Shown in pieces: positions 6,516-13,313 of a DNA stretch of 30,036 nt. The stretch comes from an uncultured Ilumatobacter sp. (GTDB lineage Bacteria > Actinomycetota > Acidimicrobiia > Acidimicrobiales > Ilumatobacteraceae): positions 1 to 30,036 of the forward strand of contig CALICC010000328.1 in the NCBI GenBank assembly GCA_938049325.1. Reading direction: 5' to 3'. The position numbers and the translations under genes are program-made. The notes under the pieces are model-generated. The model was not told where the DNA came from. It made no database searches and saw nothing but the letters and a program-made list of their open reading frames with translations. Each line of letters starts with the position of its first letter. Position 1 is the stretch's first letter.

Positions 6516-9500
6516 TCAGGGCAGGCGTGAAAGGACGTGCCCGATACGACGATCGATCTGTCCGGAGTCGAGACCCGCGACGGTTGCTTGAGCATCGGTG
6601 ACGAGGCGGTGTGCGCGATCTGGGTCGGTCTCGATGAACAGCTCCGCGTCGGCGACCTGAGTTTGAGCGACGTACAGCGGTGCGCGGAGGCGACGGTTGA
6701 CGGTGACGGCGAGATCGTACGCAGCGGTGGCTTCGGCTGTGCGCCCGAGGGTGGCGAGGGCGCGCCCGAGCCCATGTGCGATCGCACCTTCGGTCGTCCC
6801 GCCCGTGCTGGCGACCTTGTCTTTCCACGGATCGAGGATCGACACGATGCGTTCCGCCGGCTCCAAGAGGTCGAGCGCGTGGCATACCTCGGCCCACAGC
6901 ATCAACGTCGTCGACCAGTATTGCGGCGTGGTCCCTGAAGACAGGTCGAGATCGACAGCGAGCTCTCGGGCCTCGTCGTAGCGCTCGAGTTCGCACCACA
7001 GGTAGGCGAGGCCGGCCTGGAACGCCTGGATCGACGGGTTCTCCGCAGCGAACTGTTGGAGTTCGTCAGCGACCTCGGCGAACCGGTCTTGAGCTCGTCG
7101 AATCTGGAAGAGGTTGCCGGCGTAGCCGTAGAACGCTTCGGGTTGTCCGGACGCGATCGCGATGTTCAGGGCCGTTTCGGCGGAAGCCTCGGCTGCTTCC
7201 AAGTCGCCGTCGAGGAACAGATGCGTGGTGGTGGTCTGTTCGTTGGTCCAGCGCACGAACGGCTCCGGGCTCCGCTGCGCGAAGGCGTTGCGGGCCTGCC
7301 GCTCGCGGTCCATGACGTCGCGGTCGCCGCGTTGGACGGCGATCTCGTGATGCGCCATCGAGAGCCGACCGCGGAGCAGTGGATCCCCGATGCGGTCGGC
7401 GGCGGCGATGCCTTCGTGTAGCCATTCTTCGCGCTGGTCGAGGGTGTCGGGGGTGAGGAGCGAACTCTCGGCGATCGGCACGACTCTCGCGGTGGTGCGG
7501 TCGTCGCCGGCGGCGCGGGCGAGCTCGATCGCTCGGGCGGCCATCTCCCGACACTCGTTGTCGGATCGATCCTGCAACTCGATGCTGAGGATGGCGTGCA
7601 GCATTGCGCTGTCGGGTCCGTCGGACCGTGCCGCGATCGCCGCGCGAAGCACCTTGATCCGTTCGTCGTCGATGGTCCCGATTTGGCTGACCTCGCCTCG
7701 GTTGTTGGCGAGCGCAGCACGAACCAGGAGATCGTCGTCGCCGAGGTCGATCGCAATTCGGCTCGCCTCGAGGAGTGTCTCGCGGTGAGCGGTGACACCG
7801 GCGTGGCGCTGCGCCGTGCCGAGGCCGACCAGGAGGTTGCATCGCTCTGTGGAGTCGCCCTGAGCGATGAGTTCAAGGGCTTGGCCGTACCACGTGACGG
7901 CATCGTCGGGTGCGAGGTGGGTGAGAGCATGATTGCCGGCGCGCTCGGCGAATTCAGCGGCCTTCACCGATCGCTGCGGGCTGACGGCATGGATCCAGTG
8001 GTGGGCGATCTCGCCGGCGCGGTCGTCGGAACCGTCACCTTGGCGTTGCTCAAGTGCGATGGCGATTGCCGTGTGGCTGAGCCCACGCGCCGTTGGAGTG
8101 AGTTCGTCGTAGAGCGTGTGCGCCACGATCGCGTGCGCAAATGCGAACCTGCCGCCGGCATCGGACACGAGTGAGTTCTCGACGGCGGGCATCAGCCGCT
8201 CGAACGTCTGCGCCGGCGTCTCGCCGACCAGTTCGGCAAGGATGTCGAGTTCGAAGGCCTGTCCGATGACGGCAGCTGCGTCGAGGGCGCGGCGAGTCTC
8301 GGGGCCGAGTCGTTCGATACGACGGCTCACTACTTCGCGCACGCTGATGGGTAAACCATGCTTGCCGAGGTCGGTCGGTGTTGCCCATCGGCCGTTGCCG
8401 TCTTGGCGAATGGCTCCGGTCTCGGTCAGGTGGCGAAGGATCTCGGTCACGAAGAACGGATTGCCCTCGGTTTCGGATCTGAGTGCGTCGCGAAGCTCGA
8501 GTCCGTCGGTGTCCATCTCGTGACCTGCCAGGTTCTCCAGCAGCGCAAGGACTTCGTCGTCATCGAGCTGGTTGAGTTGCAACCGTGTCGTGCCCGGTTC
8601 GCGATGTGCGGTTGCGAGCAGATCGGTGAGCGGGTGGGTGGCGTCGATATCGGTGTCTCGGAAGGTGGCGACCACGAGCACCGGCGTGGTCAGCGTGCGC
8701 TGCACGAAGTGACGGAGGAGCGCGATGGTTTGGGCATCGGCCCAATGGAGATCATCGAGTACGACGAGCGTGAGCTGGCCGGAGTCCGACACGGCGTCGA
8801 GGGTTTCGATGACGGAGCCATAGAGGGAGAAGCGGGCCGCGTCGGAGTCGACGTCGGCGATGCTCGTTCCTCCGAGCAAGGGGGCAAGCGCCTCGTGGCG
8901 GTCGGCCACGACGTCAGGGAGCTGTTGGGCGAGTGTGGAGAGCACGTGTCGCCACGGCTGATAGGGGATCGAGAGGTCGTCGTCGCAACGCCCGTACAGC
9001 ACCGCAGCACCCTCATGGTGAGCGGCGGCTGCCACCACCGAACACAGCGTGGTCTTGCCGATCCCTGCCTCGCCACTCACGAACACCAGTTGCCGTTGCC
9101 CGTTCGCAATGACTTCCTTGCAGGCATCGCGCAGCATCGTCAGCTCGGTGTCGCGTCCGGCGAATCCGAGGCCCGATGACTCGATCAAGCGGGCCGGGAG
9201 TGGCATGCGATTGGCCGACGCCGGACCGGCGGCGGAACCTGTTTCTGCGACGGTGCCGACGAACTGGTAGCCGCGCCGCACCACGGTGCGGATCAGGCGT
9301 TGCTCTTTGCCGCTGTCGCCAATGGCGATGCGTGCGGTTCGTATCGCCGTGGTGAGTGCTGCCTCGCCGACGAAGCGGTCGCCCCACAGCGTGTCGAGCA
9401 GTTCTTCTGTGGACACGACCCGTCCGCGGTTCGTGAGGAGGTAGCGCAAGACGTCGAACGCTCTGGGCTCGAGCGAGATACGGAGGTCACCCGAGCGGAG

Positions 9501-9557
9501 CTCGAATTGGGCGGTGTCGAGCTCGAAACCGTCGAAACGAAACGATGGCCCCTCCAC
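6516..9557 (-). CDS. Large ATPase transcription regulator with N-terminal PhoB-type winged helix (1013 aa)
   Basis: Residues 1-104 form an OmpR/PhoB-type DNA-binding domain (opening FRFDGFELDT, then LEPRAFDVLRYLL and the VRRGYQFVG wing). A linker leads to an AAA/NTPase domain with Walker A GEAGIGKTT (162-170) and Walker B LVVLDDLHWAD (264-274). The remaining 500-plus residues are Ala/Glu/Arg-rich helical repeats of TPR character. This is the architecture of large signal-transduction ATPases related to AfsR/MalT-type regulators. Here the DNA-binding domain is N-terminal. GTG 9557 is supported by TAGTGT seven bases upstream. It is divergent from the secreted collagen-like gene, and the shared intergenic region holds 11-bp-period repeats that suit its DNA-binding domain. 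The signal sensed is unknown. Confidence 0.88.
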   Translation of the reverse strand: MEGPSFRFDGFELDTAQFELRSGDLRISLEPRAFDVLRYLLTNRGRVVSTEELLDTLWGDRFVGEAALTTAIRTARIAIGDSGKEQRLIRTVVRRGYQFVGTVAETGSAAGPASANRMPLPARLIESSGLGFAGRDTELTMLRDACKEVIANGQRQLVFVSGEAGIGKTTLCSVVAAAAHHEGAAVLYGRCDDDLSIPYQPWRHVLSTLAQQLPDVVADRHEALAPLLGGTSIADVDSDAARFSLYGSVIETLDAVSDSGQLTLVVLDDLHWADAQTIALLRHFVQRTLTTPVLVVATFRDTDIDATHPLTDLLATAHREPGTTRLQLNQLDDDEVLALLENLAGHEMDTDGLELRDALRSETEGNPFFVTEILRHLTETGAIRQDGNGRWATPTDLGKHGLPISVREVVSRRIERLGPETRRALDAAAVIGQAFELDILAELVGETPAQTFERLMPAVENSLVSDAGGRFAFAHAIVAHTLYDELTPTARGLSHTAIAIALEQRQGDGSDDRAGEIAHHWIHAVSPQRSVKAAEFAERAGNHALTHLAPDDAVTWYGQALELIAQGDSTERCNLLVGLGTAQRHAGVTAHRETLLEASRIAIDLGDDDLLVRAALANNRGEVSQIGTIDDERIKVLRAAIAARSDGPDSAMLHAILSIELQDRSDNECREMAARAIELARAAGDDRTTARVVPIAESSLLTPDTLDQREEWLHEGIAAADRIGDPLLRGRLSMAHHEIAVQRGDRDVMDRERQARNAFAQRSPEPFVRWTNEQTTTTHLFLDGDLEAAEASAETALNIAIASGQPEAFYGYAGNLFQIRRAQDRFAEVADELQQFAAENPSIQAFQAGLAYLWCELERYDEARELAVDLDLSSGTTPQYWSTTLMLWAEVCHALDLLEPAERIVSILDPWKDKVASTGGTTEGAIAHGLGRALATLGRTAEATAAYDLAVTVNRRLRAPLYVAQTQVADAELFIETDPDRAHRLVTDAQATVAGLDSGQIDRRIGHVLSRLP

Positions 9558-9564
9558 GCCGCTG

Positions 9565-9570
9565 ACACTA
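9565..9570 (-). promoter_or_regulatory. Putative leaderless -10 element (TAGTGT)
   Basis: On the minus strand TAGTGT is followed by seven bases and the GTG at 9557. No Shine-Dalgarno sequence is present. It supports GTG 9557 as the regulator's start. Confidence 0.4.
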
Positions 9571-9612
9571 CTCGCCGCTCCGGATGCAGTCAGCGGCAGC
9601 CACGCGCGTACT

Positions 9613-9631
9613 GGCCGGAAGCGGGCCGGAA
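9613..9631 (+). promoter_or_regulatory. Direct repeat pair, 11-bp period (GGCCGGAA)
   Basis: GGCCGGAA occurs at 9613-9620 and again at 9624-9631, start-to-start distance 11 bases. PhoB-type winged-helix domains are known to bind tandem direct repeats with this period. The pair lies between the winged-helix regulator (start 9557) and the divergent secreted-protein gene (start 9732), so it is a candidate operator. Confidence 0.4.
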
Positions 9632-9639
9632 AGAAAGAG

Positions 9640-9680
9640 ATCCTCAGCCAATCCTCAGACGTTCACGGAGCGGCCCTCAG
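9640..9680 (+). promoter_or_regulatory. Direct repeats on an 11-bp phase (ATCCTCAG)
   Basis: ATCCTCAG occurs at 9640-9647 and 9651-9658 (11 bases apart). A third, degenerate copy GCCCTCAG at 9673-9680 is 22 bases further on, so all three lie on the same face of the helix. This fits the half-site spacing of PhoB-type DNA-binding domains and the adjacent regulator has such a domain. Binding is inferred, not shown. Confidence 0.45.
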
Positions 9681-9731
9681 CAGTGGTCTCGATGATGGAG
9701 GTCATCCGAATCATCACATGGAGGCATCGAC

Positions 9732-10775
9732 ATGAACACAACAACGAAGACACAGCGGGGCCGCGTCTGGCGGTCCCGATGGGCTGCAGTGGGCGCCGCG
9801 GTTGCGGTCACACTCGGAGGCGGAGGAATGCTGGTTGCCAACGCGGCGCCGAGTGTCCCGTCGTCAGTGGTGGCGATCGAGCCAACCCGCATCCTCGACA
9901 CACGAACCGATGTCGGCCTCGCCGGGCCGTTCGTTTCCGAAGTGTCTCAGAAGCTTCAGGTAACGGGAATCGTCGCAACCCAACCGCCACCCCCAGCGGC
10001 ACCAGTTGACCAGGTCGTGGTGCCGCCAACGGCGACATCGGTCTACATGAACGTGACGGTCGTCGCACCGCAGACCGGCGGCTTCTTGTCGATCCGGCCT
10101 GGCGATGCAACGGGCTCGCCGGCCACGTCGAACATCAACTTCGGTGCAGGGGGTGCGAACATCGCGAACTCCGTCAGTGTGCAGTTGCCAGCGGCCGGCG
10201 ACATCGACATCTACGTGAGTGGCACCGTCGGCGAGGTTTTGATCGACGTGGTCGGCTACACCGACCCTGCTGTGGCGGGACCGGCCGGCCCGCAGGGCGA
10301 ACAGGGCGAACAGGGCGAACAGGGCGAACAGGGTGAACAGGGCGAACCTGGTCCGGCGAATCTCGTTGCGTTCTTCGTGTACCTCAACGTCGGAGAAAGT
10401 GAGGAAATCGCGACCGCTGGGCCACTGTCCTTGGTGGCCGAGTGCGTCGACCAGGGTGCTGGATCTGTGCAGGCGCGAATTCTCGGCCAGACCTCGGTGA
10501 ACGACGACGTCGTCCAGCTGGGGACGGATGGATTTGATGGCGGCGGGGACGGGTTTCTGCTCGTGGACACGCCGGCCGACGACCGAGAAATCCTCGACAA
10601 CATCGATGCCGATGCCGAGGTCGAGAACGACGTCGACGATGGTGCGCTCCTGTCCAAGAGCGGGTACTACATCGGCATCGACGGCGAGACCACAGCGCTC
10701 GGGGTGTACTACGGCGACTCTGATTGCCTGTTCGCCGGGACGTACACGTTCCGCCTTCCGCCTGCCACGTCGTAG
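9732..10775 (+). CDS. Secreted protein with collagen-like Gly-x-y segment (347 aa)
   Basis: A long basic N-terminus (several Arg before a hydrophobic core at about 18-36) ends in ANA-AP near residue 38, consistent with a Sec signal peptide. The first domain (about 48-178) opens IEPTRILDTR and ends VLIDVVGYTD, a beta-rich extracellular domain common in actinobacterial surface proteins. Then comes a collagen-like stretch, GPAGPQ followed by five GEQ triplets and GEPGP (about 183-208). The last domain (about 209-347) has two Cys (about 237 and 334). The start is well supported by GGAGG at 9720-9724, seven bases before ATG 9732. It is divergent from the winged-helix regulator and lies just upstream of the redox cassette, but a strong hairpin separates them. 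It is probably a surface or matrix protein; its binding partner is unknown. Confidence 0.8.
   Translation: MNTTTKTQRGRVWRSRWAAVGAAVAVTLGGGGMLVANAAPSVPSSVVAIEPTRILDTRTDVGLAGPFVSEVSQKLQVTGIVATQPPPPAAPVDQVVVPPTATSVYMNVTVVAPQTGGFLSIRPGDATGSPATSNINFGAGGANIANSVSVQLPAAGDIDIYVSGTVGEVLIDVVGYTDPAVAGPAGPQGEQGEQGEQGEQGEQGEPGPANLVAFFVYLNVGESEEIATAGPLSLVAECVDQGAGSVQARILGQTSVNDDVVQLGTDGFDGGGDGFLLVDTPADDREILDNIDADAEVENDVDDGALLSKSGYYIGIDGETTALGVYYGDSDCLFAGTYTFRLPPATS
10296..10349 (+). repeat. Nine-base tandem repeat coding collagen-like GEQ triplets
   Basis: Six nine-base units in frame encode Gly-Glu-Gln five times and Gly-Glu-Pro once (residues 189-206). The first four units are GGCGAACAG, the fifth has GGT for Gly, and the sixth ends CCT. 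The near identity of the units makes copy-number change by slippage likely. Confidence 0.9.
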
Positions 10776-10788
10776 GGCCGACCTCTTC

Positions 10789-10822
10789 CGCGATCGGCCG
10801 AGAGAAATCTCGGCCGATCGCG
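10789..10822 (+). terminator. Perfect 15-bp hairpin with GAAA loop
   Basis: The arms CGCGATCGGCCGAGA (10789-10803) and its exact reverse complement (10808-10822) flank a GAAA tetraloop. It starts 13 bases after the collagen-like gene's stop. No U-tract follows, so it may be a non-canonical actinobacterial terminator, a partial terminator, or an RNA-stabilising structure between this gene and the redox cassette. Confidence 0.7.
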
Positions 10823-10891
10823 AACCAATCGGCGACCACCGCCGTACTCATCGATAACCGAACACGAGCTGCGGACAACGCAGGAGCAACC

Positions 10892-11494
10892 ATGACGAAC
10901 GACACGACGACCGAAACTCCAGCCAAGCCCAAACCCGCCACCGACTCGACGATCTCGAGCGGGATGAGCGCACTCCTCGGTGCCGTCGCCATCGGCGCCG
11001 CGGTGTCGATCTCGCTGGGCGTCTACGCCAAGACGCACACGCCGACTGGCGATGCCATCGTCACGTTCGGCTTCCCCCGAGTGCTGCCGATGAAGGCGTG
11101 GCTCACGACCGGCGCAGCGACCCTCGTGATCGCACAAGTCGCCACAGCCATGTGGATGTGGGGTCGCCTTCCCGGCGTTTCACGCCCGGCGCCCCCGTGG
11201 GCCGTCCACGGGCACCGCTGGTTCGGAACGTGCGCCTTCTTACTCACCCTTCCCGTTGCCTACCACTGCCTGTGGGCGCTCGGTTTCCAGGACACGACCG
11301 CTCGAGTGTTCGCTCACTCGCTGCTCGGCACGGCCTTCTTCGGGGTGTTCACCACGAAGATGTTGGTGCTGCGATCCGATCGAGTGCCGGCTCGAACGCT
11401 GCCGCTCGTTGGTGGGCTCCTCGCGACGATCCTCGTAGCGATCTGGTGGACCTCGTCGTTCTGGTTCTTCACCAACATCGGCTTCCCGATGTAA
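10892..11494 (+). CDS. Five-helix membrane protein with histidines, DUF6529-like (200 aa)
   Basis: After a polar Thr/Pro/Lys N-terminus, five hydrophobic helices can be seen (about 24-46, 67-90, 110-132, 139-160, 170-192). Histidines lie at 106 and 108 (VHGHRW, just before helix 3), 125 (helix 3, LPVAYHCLW) and 142 (helix 4, FAHSLLG), a pattern that could hold one or two b-type hemes as in cytochrome b561-like proteins. The sequence resembles a family I recall as DUF6529; no function is established. ATG 10892 is chosen because AGGAG at 10882-10886 lies five bases upstream and the longer reading is Arg-rich filler. It is first in a run with a copper protein and a Cys-containing lipoprotein, which points to electron transfer across or outside the membrane. 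Confidence 0.8.
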   Translation: MTNDTTTETPAKPKPATDSTISSGMSALLGAVAIGAAVSISLGVYAKTHTPTGDAIVTFGFPRVLPMKAWLTTGAATLVIAQVATAMWMWGRLPGVSRPAPPWAVHGHRWFGTCAFLLTLPVAYHCLWALGFQDTTARVFAHSLLGTAFFGVFTTKMLVLRSDRVPARTLPLVGGLLATILVAIWWTSSFWFFTNIGFPM

Positions 11495-11568
11495 CCCGCC
11501 CCGACGCCTCCCGTTTCTGCCCCTCTTCATCACACCCCTTGCTTCAACGATCCCAAAAGGACATTCCC

Positions 11569-12051
11569 ATGGCTCTTCGCGCCACCCCAACCATCGCCAT
11601 CTGCCTCACTGCTGGAGTCGCCGCCGGCGTCGCTCTCGCTCGGCCGGCAGACCAGGCGCCGCCAGCGGCGACCCAACCCGCAGCCCAAGCTCCGGCCCCG
11701 TCAGAGGAAGCGGCCGAGCCCGACAACAACTCGCCCTACCTGGCCGACAACCCGCCACCTGCTGCGGAAGGAGCCGAGGCCGCTCCGCCCGCAGCGGACC
11801 CGGCCCCGGTCGCCATTTCGATCGAAGGCTTCGACTTCTCTGCAACCGCGGCCGTGGTCGCTGGCTCACCCATTGCCGTCACCAACCTCGACAGCGCTCC
11901 GCACACGCTGACAGCGGTCAACGGCGAGTTCGACACAGGAACGCTCAACCAGAACCAGCTCGGATCGCTCGCCGCGCCAACAGCGCCCGGCACCTATGCG
12001 TTCTTCTGCGAGATCCACCCGTCGATGACCGGCGAGCTCGTCGTCTCCTGA
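11569..12051 (+). CDS. Exported cupredoxin (type-1 copper protein, 160 aa)
   Basis: A hydrophobic N-terminal segment (about 7-24) followed by a long Ala/Pro-rich linker (about 25-80) acts as a signal or membrane anchor and spacer. The C-terminal 80 residues form a plastocyanin-like domain with the expected copper ligands: His112 (SAPHTLT) and the FFCEIHPSM loop giving Cys147, His150 and Met153. Such proteins shuttle single electrons outside the cytoplasmic membrane. ATG 11569 is set by AAAGGA ending about eight bases upstream. The gene follows the five-helix membrane protein after 74 bases and precedes the lipoprotein after 55 bases, on the same strand, so one transcript is likely. Confidence 0.88.
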   Translation: MALRATPTIAICLTAGVAAGVALARPADQAPPAATQPAAQAPAPSEEAAEPDNNSPYLADNPPPAAEGAEAAPPAADPAPVAISIEGFDFSATAAVVAGSPIAVTNLDSAPHTLTAVNGEFDTGTLNQNQLGSLAAPTAPGTYAFFCEIHPSMTGELVVS

Positions 12052-12106
12052 CGCCGAACATCCACCCATTCCCAGCCAACCCCCGCACACACACAAAGGA
12101 AATCCA

Positions 12107-13144
12107 ATGATCAACGTGAACAACATGAACACCGCCCACCGATCAACTCGACGCTTCGCCCGCACCGGCATTGCGCTGGCTGGCACAGCGCTCGTCCTCG
12201 CTGCGTGCGGTGGATCCGATACCGCCGCGCCGGCCGCAGTCACAGACGCACCAGCCGCGGCGCCCGCCGAGGCCGCACCGGCAACCGACGCACCGGCCGC
12301 TGCGCCTGTCGGTGCTCCGGCCGCGACCATCGGCGACACCGAGTTGGGCGAGGTACTCGTCGGCGAGCGAGGCCTCACCCTCTACGGCTTCACCAACGAC
12401 GCCGACGCGTCGTCGGTGTGCTACGGCACCTGCGCCGACGCGTGGCCGCCGGTCATCGTCTCGGCCGACTGGAGCGTCGCTCCGGGTCTCGACGAAGGCA
12501 TCTTCAACGCCACGGTCCGCGACGACGGCCAGCTTCAGCTCGTGGCTGGCAAGTGGCCGCTCTACTACTTCGCAGGCGACGCAACCGCCGGCGACGTCAA
12601 CGGTCAAACCTCGGGCGAGGTGTGGTTCGCCGTCGGCACCGACGGGATCCTCATCGAGGACGCACCGGGAGCGGACGATGCCCCCGAAGAGGAAGCAGCC
12701 GAAGCAGAGGTTGCCGAAGACCCAGCGCCCGAAGAGCCGGCACCAGCACCCGTCGCCACAGCCGAGAGCGAACTGGGATCCATCCTCGTCGACGCCGAGG
12801 GCCTCACCCTGTACGGCTTCACCGACGATGCCGACGGCAACCCGACATGCAACGACGCCTGCGCTGACGCCTGGCCGCCGCTGACCGTGGACGACGCCAA
12901 CCTGCCGGCCGGCCTGGACGAGTCCGTCTACTCCGTGGTCACCCGTGACGACGGCACCAACCAACTCAAGGCAGGCAAGTGGCCGCTCTACTACTTCGCG
13001 GGCGACGCTGCCGCCGGCGACCTCAACGGTCAGGGCTCGGGCGATGTGTGGTTCGTCGTCACCGCCGAAGGTGGCCTCGTCACTGGCGCTGAGGGCGCCG
13101 TCGCAGGTGCAGAGGCCGCACCGACCACCGACGACGGCTACTGA
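12107..13144 (+). CDS. Lipoprotein with two secreted-repeat domains (COG4315-like, 345 aa)
   Basis: The signal peptide ends in a lipobox (LVLAAC, Cys34), so the mature protein would be lipid-anchored outside the cell. After an Ala/Pro/Thr linker come two copies of the actinobacterial secreted-repeat domain (Pfam Secreted_repeat type): residues about 80-182 and 223-325, joined by an acidic Glu/Ala/Pro linker. Each copy has LTLYGFT, a Cys pair before DAWPP (Cys105/109 and Cys248/252), KWPLYYFAGD and a final Trp-Phe. The family's function is unknown. ATG 12107 has AAAGGA at 12095-12100, six bases upstream. It is the last gene of the cassette and is followed by tandem hairpins. The domain duplication and Cys pairs suggest a redox or ligand-binding surface protein. 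Confidence 0.88.
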   Translation: MINVNNMNTAHRSTRRFARTGIALAGTALVLAACGGSDTAAPAAVTDAPAAAPAEAAPATDAPAAAPVGAPAATIGDTELGEVLVGERGLTLYGFTNDADASSVCYGTCADAWPPVIVSADWSVAPGLDEGIFNATVRDDGQLQLVAGKWPLYYFAGDATAGDVNGQTSGEVWFAVGTDGILIEDAPGADDAPEEEAAEAEVAEDPAPEEPAPAPVATAESELGSILVDAEGLTLYGFTDDADGNPTCNDACADAWPPLTVDDANLPAGLDESVYSVVTRDDGTNQLKAGKWPLYYFAGDAAAGDLNGQGSGDVWFVVTAEGGLVTGAEGAVAGAEAAPTTDDGY

Positions 13145-13154
13145 TCCCAGATCT

Positions 13155-13182
13155 GCTCGACGATCCGGCCCGATCGTCGAGC
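13155..13182 (+). terminator. 11-bp hairpin after the lipoprotein gene
   Basis: GCTCGACGATC (13155-13165) pairs perfectly with 13172-13182 across a six-base loop, 10 bases after the stop codon. There is no U-tract. It is probably part of a two-hairpin terminator together with the next structure. Confidence 0.6.
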
Positions 13183-13190
13183 GAGCAGCC

Positions 13191-13226
13191 GTGCCCCGTG
13201 GAGTCAGCGATGACTGCACGGGGCAC
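13191..13226 (+). terminator. 16-bp hairpin with GCGA loop
   Basis: The arms 13191-13206 and 13211-13226 pair at 15 of 16 positions around a GCGA (GNRA) tetraloop. It directly follows the 11-bp hairpin and precedes the typA promoter, so it probably insulates typA from the cassette. Confidence 0.65.
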
Positions 13227-13256
13227 CGCCGCGTTCACACTGCACATCAACGCATG

Positions 13257-13294
13257 TTGTGACCTGGGGCGCATCGCTCGTTCGATTGTGACCT
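13257..13294 (+). repeat. Nine-base direct repeat upstream of typA
   Basis: TTGTGACCT occurs at 13257-13265 and 13286-13294, 29 bases apart. The second copy ends five bases before the putative -10 box. It could be a regulator site or a chance repeat. Confidence 0.35.
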
Positions 13295-13299
13295 ACCGA

Positions 13300-13305
13300 T
13301 AGCGT
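13300..13305 (+). promoter_or_regulatory. Putative leaderless -10 element (TAGCGT)
   Basis: TAGCGT is followed by eight bases and the GTG at 13314, with no Shine-Dalgarno sequence. The spacing is identical to that of the acyl-CoA ligase, the LLM oxidoreductase at 17505 and the MoxR gene. Confidence 0.45.
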
Positions 13306-13313
13306 GGACAGCC

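Noticed and set aside
10296..10349. The nine-base repeats as a CRISPR-like or minisatellite array
   Set aside because: There are no spacers, and the units lie in frame in a secreted protein, coding collagen-like triplets.
10724..10891. An N-terminal extension of the five-helix membrane protein
   Set aside because: It overlaps the preceding gene and the 15-bp hairpin; ATG 10892 has a good Shine-Dalgarno site.
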